DNA from: UBA8752 sp002336475
Lineage (GTDB): Bacteria; Bacteroidota; Bacteroidia; Flavobacteriales_D; Sanyastnellaceae
DNA length: 64,000 nucleotides
Direction: 5' to 3'
Assembly: GCA_943846755.1 (NCBI GenBank)
Contig: OX044365.1
Coordinates: 992,001 to 1,056,000 of the forward strand
A program made the translations under genes and the position numbers. This document shows positions 25,101-33,500 of this stretch, one piece after another (the first letter of the stretch is position 1; every line of letters begins with the position of its first letter). Below the pieces are notes generated by a model, which saw only the letters and a program-made list of their open reading frames with translations, did not search any database and was not told where the DNA came from.

Positions 25101-26136
25101 ACCGTGTGATGTGGCATGTGGATGCACCGATGCAACCGCTTGCAACTACGATGAGAATGCCTTGAACGATGACGGCTCTTGTGACTTTGGCTGCTATGGC
25201 TGCACGGACTCCAATGCCTGTAACTACGATCCTTCAGCGACCATCGACGATGGCTCATGCATTGCACCGGACCCCAATTTCGGCTGTGATTGTGCTTTGG
25301 ATGGCAGCCAAACGGCCACACTGAGCGGCTCTGAATCCAGCGCCCCTCTGTTGTTTAGCGCTACGGGAAATCCCTCGCCTTCCACCTTTGACATCACCTT
25401 GAACTTCACAGGTGCCGGTGGAAGCTGGCCTGCTGATATGGCCTTTACCATCACAGACCCTAACGGGGTGTGCGTGTCCTTTGGCGGCTACAACGATTCG
25501 CCTGCAGGATGCAGCAGCATCGGCAATTATTCGACCATTTGGCCGTCAGACTGGAACACTGCCACGAGCGGAACCTACACTGCAACGGTCGATTTGAGCG
25601 GCACGTCACTGAGCGGCAGTGGCACCTGGAGCTTTTCGATGTTCAATGGCTACAGCTCCAGCAGTGCTGTGACCTATGACGCCACCTGGACCCTCAATGA
25701 CGTGTGTCCCGATGGCGGCAACCCCGACATCCCCGGTTGCACGGAACCCTCCGCGTGCAACTATGACGCCAATGCAACACTGGACGACGGCTCCTGCCTG
25801 TTTGATGATGCCTTGGGCGTTTGCGGCGGAGATTGCACGGCCGACACGGACGGCGACGGCGTCTGCGATGACCAGGAAGTTCCCGGATGTACGGACCCAG
25901 AGGCGGACAACTACGACCCCAACGCTACTGACGAAAACGGCACGTGCGAATACCCTGCGCTTTGTCCGGGTGATTTCGATGGGGACAACATCATCACGGT
26001 AAGCGATGTACTGGTGTCACTGGGCAACTTCGGATGCACTGGATCCGACTGCCAAGGGGATCTCGACGGTGACGGAATTACTGGTGTCACTGATATCTTG
26101 TTGATGCTTTCCTCCTTTGGCGAGCCTTGCCCTTGA
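22174..26136 (+). CDS. Secreted M43 metalloprotease with LVIVD propeller and dockerin-like C-terminus
   Basis: The 1320-residue protein has a signal peptide ending GFAFAQ. Residues 80-310 are an M43 (ulilysin/pappalysin-like) metalloprotease: zinc motif HEVGHWLDLRH at 237-247 and Met-turn NYMDY at about 288-292. Two 'DDGSC' cysteine repeats (331-385) follow, then a beta domain with SFGDGICCGFGNGSY, and Asp-rich thrombospondin-3-like repeats (about 510-608). An LVIVD 'choice-of-anchor B' propeller spans 609-973 (INEESGRAYPIGAGTFSGGL, HQGWLTEDHKYLLVNDE). More DSC repeats, a proprotein-convertase P-like beta domain (about 1035-1180), and a final two-loop dockerin-like domain (CPGDFDGDNIITVSDVL and GDLDGDGITGVTDILLML) complete it. 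No T9SS domain is visible at the C-terminus. It shares its protease with the 30578 gene and its propeller with the 36312 gene. It probably degrades extracellular protein. Confidence 0.92.
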   Translation: MKFPFLTLLTMLSGFAFAQASSLTGSETANNTSPQRTCATHEKHIEMMGLQKYAEARGRIDSHRAEWEPIVEQQRATGQSVVVTIPVVFHVLYANSTENIADSEILEQLQTLNDDFRRLNSDADNIWSEAADTEIEFCLASFDPDGAPTNGILRVPTSVSSFGSNNAMKFTAQGGSDAWPASDYLNFWVCNLGGGLLGYAQFPGGAAATDGVVCGYPFVGNNGPGAGIYNLGRTGTHEVGHWLDLRHIWGDGGCGVDDGVSDTPESDASNFNCAIGHESCGSVDMVQNYMDYSQDACMNLFTAGQAVRMQALFQPGGERASLLNSDGCAPPCEVSCGCTDDAACNFDANALNDDGSCDFSCYGCTDSNACNYDADATINDGSCVSGTPQAFEMTVNTDDYPGETTWSVVNDATGDVVMSGGPYGTSGTAYTSSELVCANSACFTLTINDSFGDGICCGFGNGSYALTVNGEVVASGGSFTTSESSNFCVEPSTLEGCTDPTACNYDSTAEVDDGSCADVDACGVCGGPGAVLDCGCSDIPTGDCDCNGTQLDAIGVCGGSCGADLDADGICDDVDDCVGQPDALGVCNGDCQFDVDGDGICDPSTPPSEPCVNGFAGIYPCDQVDLMSHMNITAVGGGEMNDIWGWTDPLDGKEYALLGKTTGTAFIDITDPNNPVFLGELPTHTVSSSWRDIKVYADHAFIVSEASGHGMQVFDLTKLRNVANPPATFSSDAHYGGFGNCHNIAINEESGRAYPIGAGTFSGGLNIIDISNPLNPTLIGSFAEDGYSHDAQIVNYIGPDAQYANSEIAFCFNENTVTIVDVTDATDPVQISATGYSTSAYTHQGWLTEDHKYLLVNDELDEGSVNTRTYIFDVQDLNNVSLIGTHLGSTPAIDHNLYTHEGLVYQSNYRAGLRILDLTNVAQGQLEEVAFFDVYPASNSAQFNGTWSNYPYFGSGNVIVSHIEEGLYVLRPNITPPCDVACGCTDATACNYDENALNDDGSCDFGCYGCTDSNACNYDPSATIDDGSCIAPDPNFGCDCALDGSQTATLSGSESSAPLLFSATGNPSPSTFDITLNFTGAGGSWPADMAFTITDPNGVCVSFGGYNDSPAGCSSIGNYSTIWPSDWNTATSGTYTATVDLSGTSLSGSGTWSFSMFNGYSSSSAVTYDATWTLNDVCPDGGNPDIPGCTEPSACNYDANATLDDGSCLFDDALGVCGGDCTADTDGDGVCDDQEVPGCTDPEADNYDPNATDENGTCEYPALCPGDFDGDNIITVSDVLVSLGNFGCTGSDCQGDLDGDGITGVTDILLMLSSFGEPCP

Positions 26137-26149
26137 TGGGACTTGCTCT

Positions 26150-26959
26150 TTACCAATTTCCCAGGAAAACGCCCAAGATGATGACCCATACCAAGACAAC
26201 CACTGCGAGGTAGATGACCCCCAACAACACAGGGAATCCTGCAATCCACCTGGCGGATTCGGAGAGTCCAGATCGCGGGTAGCGTTCGGGATTTGCCTTA
26301 GAAACCCGGTAAGCAGACCGAGAAAGGAAATATCCAGCCAAGCTCACCAACAGCCCCAGACCAAAAGCAATGCCTGGATTGGCGGATCCAAGCCCATCCA
26401 ACATGACGGCTGCAAGCAAGCCCATGAGCCATCCGAGCGACAGAATAAAACCCGGAACAGCATCGGGGTGACGACCGGCTTCAGCTTCGGGAAGTCCTGC
26501 TGTTTCTGGCTCGCTCTCATCGAAGGGAAAGAACACACCGTTCACCTCATCGGGAAATGCTGATGATGACGGCAAGGCAGCCTGATCATAAGGATGGCGG
26601 TTTCCGATGAAATGGCCATCCCCATCGGCCATCCCCGCCTCAAGCACAGAAGGGTCGGGAGAAGGCCACTTGTTCTGATCATCGAGAAAGACCATGTCAC
26701 CGGCGTCTGCCACCACATCGCTGCCCTCTTCTGTCAAAACGCTTGGGCGCTGGATCACCGCAGGCTCTTCTACAGACACCGCAGCATGCGGTGTCACGTT
26801 GGGTGAAGAGGAACTGGCGTTGTTGACATGCCAGCCCCTGCTGTAACGGCGGGCTTCAATCCGCGACTCTCCGAGCCTTTTGTTGGAAGAACAACCCGAT
26901 GACATGAGCAGGAGCACGCATGCTCCAAAGCCAAATAGGGCAGAGATGAAACGGTTCAT
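26150..26959 (-). CDS. Membrane-anchored lipoprotein of unknown function
   Basis: The 269-residue protein begins with a lipoprotein signal (FGACVLLLMSSGC, lipobox SSGC). The segment RRYSRGWHVN soon after the cysteine is a motif often seen in Bacteroidota lipoproteins of unknown role. A low-complexity acidic and Ser/Pro-rich region (about 50-165) follows. Then come three hydrophobic segments (VPGFILSLGWLMGLLAAVM, GIAFGLGLLVSLAGYFLS and LLGVIYLAVVVLVWVIILG), so the C-terminal half is in the inner membrane. Lipoprotein and polytopic features together are unusual. It is convergent with the protease gene (13-bp gap) and lies 36 bp downstream of the 26996-29926 gene. Confidence 0.78.
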   Translation of the reverse strand: MNRFISALFGFGACVLLLMSSGCSSNKRLGESRIEARRYSRGWHVNNASSSSPNVTPHAAVSVEEPAVIQRPSVLTEEGSDVVADAGDMVFLDDQNKWPSPDPSVLEAGMADGDGHFIGNRHPYDQAALPSSSAFPDEVNGVFFPFDESEPETAGLPEAEAGRHPDAVPGFILSLGWLMGLLAAVMLDGLGSANPGIAFGLGLLVSLAGYFLSRSAYRVSKANPERYPRSGLSESARWIAGFPVLLGVIYLAVVVLVWVIILGVFLGNW

Positions 26960-26995
26960 CTCCCGAAGCTAGCCAAAAACAAAAGTGTGCTTGCC

Positions 26996-29926
26996 TCAGC
27001 GCAAGACAACGACCGTCCCCGTATACACCTCAAAGGCATCGCAGGTCCCCTCAGCTTCAATGCGCCACGCAAACATCTCTGTCTTAGAGGAGCGTCCGGC
27101 GTTGTCCGGACTGCCATTCCACCACCACCCTGGCTCATCGGTCTCAAAAACGGGATCTCCCCAGCGGTTGTACACCCACATATAAAAGGATTCCACGCCC
27201 GTCATCACAGGGCCGAACCCATCGTTGAGCCCATCGTTGTCGGGCGTGAATGCCGTGGGCACATACACCGACATGCCGTCGTTGACTTCGACCACCTCAG
27301 TGGCGGAGGACAGGCAGCCTTCGTCATTGATCACGGACAACTCCACCTCGAAACTGCCTGCAGACAAATAGGTGTGGGCGGCCTCCTCCATTTCACCTGC
27401 GAAATTGGCTGAAGTGCCATCGCCAAAATCCCAACGCCTGAAGCTGACTTGATCGGCGGTCAGGTCCAAAAACTCAACATCGGCTCCGGGGAAGCAGACC
27501 TCAGCTGGCCCAGTAATGAAGGACACATCTGATGGATAGGTTGCTGGAACTTCTGCCTGAAGCGTTGTGAGGCAGCCATTGCCATCCAATAGCTCTACCT
27601 CATAGACCCCCGATTCCAGCCCCGACTGAACCTCAGAAAATGCCGTCAAAGCATTGGGCTGCCCGAACCCGTCAGGCCAAATGACTGCGGCAGGCGGAAC
27701 ATCAACCCCAAAGTCAGCCCGAAGCACTCCTTCACCCGACAGACAGGTATCGGCCTCTACATTGAGCACCAGCAAGGGTGGCGACGGCGATGACAGCATC
27801 ACCGTGTCTTGGGCGACACAACCGTTGGCATCGACCACAGTAAATACGTTCAATCCAGCCGACAAGCCTGAAAGCGTATCGCTGGAGACCAGTCCATTTT
27901 CGGCGGGAAATGCATAATTGGGAATGCCCCCATTGGCATCCAAGGATACCATACCATCTTCTGAGTCGAAGCAACGCACTGCGTATCCATTGAAATCAGA
28001 AACGGCGGTAGCCATGACACTCAATGCGGAAGGAGCAGTCAAAACAACTTCAATGGTGTCGGTGCATCCGAGCATGTCTGTCACAACCCCTTTGTAATTG
28101 CCCGCGGGCAAGCCAGAGGTATCTACAGGGACTTCATTGGATGCCTGCCACTGCCATTCATAGCCCCCCCCCTCCAAAAATCCGCCCACGGCAGCTTCTG
28201 TAATGCTTCCATCGGAAGCTCCCGCGCATGACACCTCGAACCCGTTGTAAGTGGCCGGAGAAAAAGCCGCCGCCTCCACCTCATGCCATTCGAACTCCGC
28301 CGTCCAACTTACGGCCCCACTGCACTGTGACGTCAGCGCCACTTGCAAGATCCCCGGTTGATCAAAGACCAACTTCAATGTATCCTCCGTACCGGGGAGC
28401 AATTCAGCGCCGCTGACCGTTCCTTGCAATTCCCACAATTGCTGGCAGCGCAACCCCACCTGGGTCGAGTTGACCAAGATCAGCGTGTCGCCCGCACAGA
28501 AGTCTGTAGCATTGAATTCAAATTCGGGCTCATTGAAACACTCCTGACACTGGTATACATCTTCGGGTTCAAAGGCAGATACAGTTACGGATGCCGAAAA
28601 ACTATTCGTTGTGAAGACTTCTGATGACACCAAGTCACCCACGCTGACAGCGACCGGCAAACTCACCAAGCTCACGGGAATGTTTTGGCATGAGACCCCC
28701 CCTTCAAAATCTGTACGAATGAACAGAGGGTCCATGGAGCCCCCTTGGTTGCCAAAGATGCTGGAAGACGTATAAGCAGAGATGGTGTAACCCAATTCAT
28801 CATCGTACCGAACACCCACCGCCTTGTCGCGCTCATCGCCTCCATACGTCTGCGCCCAATCCACATAGCCCAACGTGTTCATTTTTGCCAGCAGAATGTC
28901 TTGCTCTGCCATGTCTTGGCTCAGTGCATTTGGATGCTCCGCGACTGTCCCCCCAAAACCATCACTGCTGCCCAAAAACGCCAGCCCACCTGGAACGAAA
29001 ATCAGGTCTCTGCCCAAATCATCCCCGAGGCTGCCATAGGCTCGAGACCACTGAGGAACACCTGAATCAAGGTCCAACTTCATCAGCAAAATGTCTTCTC
29101 CTCCGATTCCTCCAGAAGTGGTCGGACCCATGACGTAAGCAGCCCCCTCCCCTTCCTGAACCAAAGCATTGCACCCCCAAGCAATGTGTTCATTTGGTGC
29201 AAAACCCGCCCCAAAACTCTTCATCCACAAGGGATTGCCAAAGGCATCCACCCTTGCCACCTCCACGTCCCTGCCGCTCAGTGGCTGATTGGAAACGAAG
29301 AAGAAGCCTCCATCTTCAAGTGCCGACACTGTGAGTGCATTTTCGCTCAGCGAAGGATACCGTTTCGCCCAGATAATGCCGCCTGTGTCGTCCATCCTCA
29401 CCAAAATGGGCCTACCGGATGCTTGCCCTATGGCTATAAATCCGGAAGGCAGCGGTTGCACGTCAAAAATCCACGCAACATCAGTAAGAAAAGAGAACCA
29501 TTCCAAGGTTCCGTCACCGGCGATCTTCATCACGAAACCCTGGTCTTCTGTGATGTTGTTGCCAAAGGCATCAACGCCAACCAAAGTGGCCCTTGAACCT
29601 CCAATGATGTATCCACCGTCTGAAGTAGGCTCGATGCTCTTGCCCCCTTCGGACTCTGGTCCTCCGTAAAGATTGAACCATTCCCTGTTGCCACAGGCGT
29701 CCACTTTGTAGACAAAAACATCGCAGCCCCCTGCGCTCCCATTGTTTTGGTGCTGACCGGTCGCGATGAACCCTCCATCTGCCGCAGTCGTTATGGCCAA
29801 ACCTCCCTGCATGGCCTCCAAGTTGTAGCGGCGCAGAAACGTCTGAGTCAGCCCCCCTTGTCCTTGGGCAACCATGGAGGAACACAAGAGAACCACCATA
29901 AGGATCGGCGTGCAGTGGCGGTTCAT
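26996..29926 (-). CDS. Secreted protein with PKD domain and T9SS type B (gliding-motility-type) C-terminal domain
   Basis: The 976-residue protein starts with a signal peptide (MVVLLCSSMVAQGQ). Residues 30-410 form a repeat-containing region with blades such as TTAADGGFIATGQHQNN, EPTSDGGYIIGGSRAT and SALEDGGFFFVSNQ, suggesting a beta propeller. Ig-like or SprB-type repeats follow (VSCAGASDGSITEAAVGGFL, VRCFDSEDGMVSLDANGG). A PKD domain is at about 810-870 (VEFLDLTADQVSFRRWDFGDG). The last 85 residues (VYVPTAFTPDNDGLNDGFGP, then YNRWGDPVFETDEPG) are the CHU_C/gliding-motility type B sorting domain. It is probably a cell-surface or adhesion protein secreted by T9SS. Its start codon overlaps the stop of the preceding small gene by 4 bp. 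Confidence 0.92.
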   Translation of the reverse strand: MNRHCTPILMVVLLCSSMVAQGQGGLTQTFLRRYNLEAMQGGLAITTAADGGFIATGQHQNNGSAGGCDVFVYKVDACGNREWFNLYGGPESEGGKSIEPTSDGGYIIGGSRATLVGVDAFGNNITEDQGFVMKIAGDGTLEWFSFLTDVAWIFDVQPLPSGFIAIGQASGRPILVRMDDTGGIIWAKRYPSLSENALTVSALEDGGFFFVSNQPLSGRDVEVARVDAFGNPLWMKSFGAGFAPNEHIAWGCNALVQEGEGAAYVMGPTTSGGIGGEDILLMKLDLDSGVPQWSRAYGSLGDDLGRDLIFVPGGLAFLGSSDGFGGTVAEHPNALSQDMAEQDILLAKMNTLGYVDWAQTYGGDERDKAVGVRYDDELGYTISAYTSSSIFGNQGGSMDPLFIRTDFEGGVSCQNIPVSLVSLPVAVSVGDLVSSEVFTTNSFSASVTVSAFEPEDVYQCQECFNEPEFEFNATDFCAGDTLILVNSTQVGLRCQQLWELQGTVSGAELLPGTEDTLKLVFDQPGILQVALTSQCSGAVSWTAEFEWHEVEAAAFSPATYNGFEVSCAGASDGSITEAAVGGFLEGGGYEWQWQASNEVPVDTSGLPAGNYKGVVTDMLGCTDTIEVVLTAPSALSVMATAVSDFNGYAVRCFDSEDGMVSLDANGGIPNYAFPAENGLVSSDTLSGLSAGLNVFTVVDANGCVAQDTVMLSSPSPPLLVLNVEADTCLSGEGVLRADFGVDVPPAAVIWPDGFGQPNALTAFSEVQSGLESGVYEVELLDGNGCLTTLQAEVPATYPSDVSFITGPAEVCFPGADVEFLDLTADQVSFRRWDFGDGTSANFAGEMEEAAHTYLSAGSFEVELSVINDEGCLSSATEVVEVNDGMSVYVPTAFTPDNDGLNDGFGPVMTGVESFYMWVYNRWGDPVFETDEPGWWWNGSPDNAGRSSKTEMFAWRIEAEGTCDAFEVYTGTVVVLR

Positions 29927-30267
29927 GGGCTAGGCACCTGGGGCTGAACCATTAAGGTGTCGAATTGGAGAAAACTGACTTGATGCCTTTGGTACCCGAG
30001 TTTCTCCAACCAATCGATATAGCCCTCTTGGCTTTGCGCCATCTCCAAAGGGACACAAAAGGCCACTTCACTTTCCTGGGGTCGACATATCACCCAATCG
30101 GCACCTTTGTCCTCCAAAATCCCAATAAACATCGGAGTGAGGAACGGGCACATAAAGCCGTCATCGGCCATGGCCACCTCCACCTTCAACCATGCGGTGT
30201 CTGGGAACACTTCCCTATTCAGCCCCCCGAAAAAGAGGGCAAAGACAATTGCGGTCCAGTGCAGCAT
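29923..30267 (-). CDS. Small exported protein with HMA-like metal-binding pattern
   Basis: The 114-residue protein has an N-terminal hydrophobic segment (MLHWTAIVFALFFGGL). The rest has the order of a ferredoxin-like heavy-metal-associated domain: WLKVEVAMADDGFMCPFLTP, then a helix FIGILEDKGADW, a strand ESEVAFCVPLE, a helix and a last strand SFLQFDTLMV. The cysteine region MCPFLTP takes the place of the usual GMxCxxC, so only one Cys of the canonical pair is kept. It overlaps by 4 bp (ATGA) with the T9SS type B gene downstream, so the two are co-transcribed and perhaps translationally coupled. The role is unknown; the HMA-like fold is an inference. Confidence 0.68.
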   Translation of the reverse strand: MLHWTAIVFALFFGGLNREVFPDTAWLKVEVAMADDGFMCPFLTPMFIGILEDKGADWVICRPQESEVAFCVPLEMAQSQEGYIDWLEKLGYQRHQVSFLQFDTLMVQPQVPSP

Positions 30268-30577
30268 TCGGTTTGGCTCAACTGATCAAAATTAGAGCAC
30301 TAATGGGCTACAGTCTATGATCAAGACCCACAATTCGTTGCCGTTGTAATTATGTCGACATTATACTCTGATTATATGTTTTCACGTATTTAGGGGCGTA
30401 AACCCATCTCTTTGGCTCATAAGAGAGTCATATTCTGGTAATCAAGCCAACATCTGGTCGATTAAACCTGATACTATATCGTCCTCAAACTCAATTACAA
30501 ACTTCACAAGGCAGAATGGCCACTGCGACTCGATTTTTTCTTTGCTCCTACGTAATTTGTCAGAATTAACTTACTCG
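30268..30577. other. AT-rich intergenic region upstream of the large repeat protein
   Basis: The 310 bp between the divergent small gene and the 30578 gene contains no convincing reading frame. It is visibly richer in A and T than the coding DNA on both sides, particularly 30330-30560. It presumably holds the promoters of both genes. Several partial matches to the Bacteroidota -7 element (TAnnTTTG), such as tatgtttt near 30375, are present but none is exact. An in-frame TTG at 30542 extends the downstream gene but lacks signal-peptide character. Confidence 0.5.
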
Positions 30578-33500
30578 ATGAGCCGTTTTATTTCCGCGTG
30601 TTTACTTGTAGCAGTCCAAATTGTGTTGGGTGGCCTCTCAGCCCAAACTACTGGACTCTCATCTTCTGACGCCCAGTCCGCCAGCCCAACGGAGCGCAAT
30701 TGCTTCGCGCATGAAAAACATGTGCAAATGATGGGCCTGACGAAATATGCTGCGGAAACAGAGCGTATTGAGCAACATACCGCTCAATGGGCGCCCATTG
30801 TGGCCCAGCAACGCGCTGCAAATCAAAACGCCGTGGTGACCATTCCTGTGGTGTTTCACGTTGTCTACCGCACTTCAACAGAAAACATATCTGACGCTCA
30901 GATTCAAAGCCAACTGGATGTGCTCAACGCGGATTTCCGGAGGTTGAATTCCGACGTCGATGACATTTGGCCTCAAGCGGCCGATACCGAAATCGAATTC
31001 TGCTTGGCCAGTTTTGATCCCCAAGGAAACCCTTCTAACGGAATTTTGAGGGTCTCTACAACAGTGAATGGATTTGGCACCAATGACGCTGTAAAATCAG
31101 CATCATCAGGAGGTTCGGACGCTTGGCCAGCAGATGAGTACTTGAACTTCTGGGTATGCAACATTGGCGGCGGCATCTTGGGGTATGCCCAATTCCCAGG
31201 CGGAGGTGCAGCCACCGATGGTGTGGTGTGCGGATACCAATACACAGGAACCAACGGAACTGCCACAGCACCCTTTGATCTTGGCCGGACTGCAACACAC
31301 GAGGTGGGTCACTGGCTCAACCTCCGCCACATTTGGGGCGATGGAGCATGTGGTGCCTCCGATTTTGTGAATGACACACCCGATTCTGACGGTCCAAACT
31401 ACGGTTGTGCACTGGGCAACGTGGCCTGCAATACCACGGACATGGTCCAAAACTACATGGACTACTCAGACGACGGATGCATGAACCTTTTCACACAGGG
31501 ACAAACGGACCGCATGTTGGCCTTGTTTCAACCCGGTGGTTTCAGAGAGGGATTGCTCAGCTCCAATGGTTGTGCGCCCCCTTGCACAGAAAGTTGTGGT
31601 TGTACCGATGACACCGCCTGCAACTTCGATTCCAACGCCCTGAATGACGACGGGACATGCGACTTTAGCTGCTACGGGTGTACCAACGCCTCAGCTTGTA
31701 ACTATGATCCCTCAGCCACCTTGGATGATGGAAGCTGTGTGGCCGGAAACCAAAGCGAAATCACATTTGATTTGACCCCGGACAATTATGGGTCCGAGAC
31801 GACATGGGCCATTACCGATGCAAACGGCACTACCGTGCTCTCTGGTGGACCATATACCAACAATAACAGCACGCCCATTTCAGCGTCCACGACACTGGAC
31901 GAAGGATGTTACACCTTGACTGTCAACGACAGCTATGGAGACGGCATCTGCTGTTCATTTGGAAATGGAAGCTACTCTTTGACTCAATGTGGAGTTGTCA
32001 TCCAGACGGGCGGAACCTTCACCAACACCGACACATTTGACTTTTGCGTTGCAGCCTCTGACGTTCCAGGATGCACAGATCAGGACGCATGCAACTATGA
32101 CGCGACGGCCACTGTGGACGACGGGTCTTGCACTGTGAACGACGCTTGTGGTGTTTGTGGTGGTCCTGGGGCCGTGTTGGAATGTGGCTGTACGGATATT
32201 CCTGCAGGCGATTGTGATTGCAATGGAAACCAAGAAGATGCTTTGGGCGTCTGTGGCGGAACCTGTGCTGCAGACACAGACAACGATGGCATTTGTGATG
32301 ACGTGGATGACTGTATAGGCGCCTTAGATGCGTGCGGCATCTGCAATGGCCCTGGCGCCATTTACGAATGCGGTTGTGCCGATATTCCCAGTGGAGACTG
32401 TGATTGCAATGGCAACGTAGTGGACGCCATTGGCGAATGTGGAGGGGACTGCACCGGTGACAGCGATTCAGATGGCATCTGTGACGACGTGGACACCTGT
32501 GTGGGTGATTTGGACGCTTGTGGCGTCTGCAATGGCCCCGGCATCCCGGCTGGAGATTGCGACTGCAACGGCAACCAGCTCGACGCTCTTGGCGTATGTG
32601 GAGGCGACTGCTTGGCAGATGCCGACACCGATGGCATTTGTGACGACGTCGACGATTGCGTGGGCAACGTGGACGCCATCGGAGTTTGCAATGGGGACTG
32701 CACGGCTGACGCCGACAGCGATGGCATTTGCGATGACGTAGACGATTGCGTCGGCCAATTCGATGCATTGGGCGTGTGCAATGGAGACTGCCCCGCCGAT
32801 GTCGATGGAGACGGCGTCTGCGATAACGCTGAAATTCCAGGGTGCGAAAATGAAGCGGCCTGTAACTATGACATCAGTGCCACGGACGACGATGGCTCGT
32901 GCATCTTCGTCGGCGATGCCTGTAACGACGGCAACGCATTGACCTTGGGTGATGTTTACACAAACTGTGCGCTCCCCAACTTCGGTTGCCAAGGTGTAGG
33001 TCCCGACGTCATCTGGAAAGAGACGTTCGGCGATGAGCCTGCGCTGAACTACGGCTGGACGGGTTCAAGCAACACTGCTGCTCTTGAGACCGAGTGGAGC
33101 ATTCAATTCGGTGGTGCCACGGACTGGTTTATGACGGTTTTGTCGGGAGACACCATTTTCGAAGGCCGCGATACAGATGCCGATTGCATCTGGACATCAC
33201 GTGAAATTGATGTCAGCGGACACACAGAACTGGAGGTCAGCGCCGAATTCTCGGAAGTCGGGGGGCTCGAAAACTCCGATTTTATTCGCTTTGAAGCCAT
33301 CATGGATGGACAGACGACGACCTTGTATTCACAGGCGAATGACTTCAATTCTGCCAGCTTGAATCAAGTGTCAATCTCGGATGGAACCACCCTTCAATTC
33401 AGGGTGGTCCTGAGGACCAACCAAAACAACGAACGCATTGCCTTTGATGACATCTACCTCTTCGGTGTGCCCAATTGTGTGGACTCCGACGGCGATGGCC

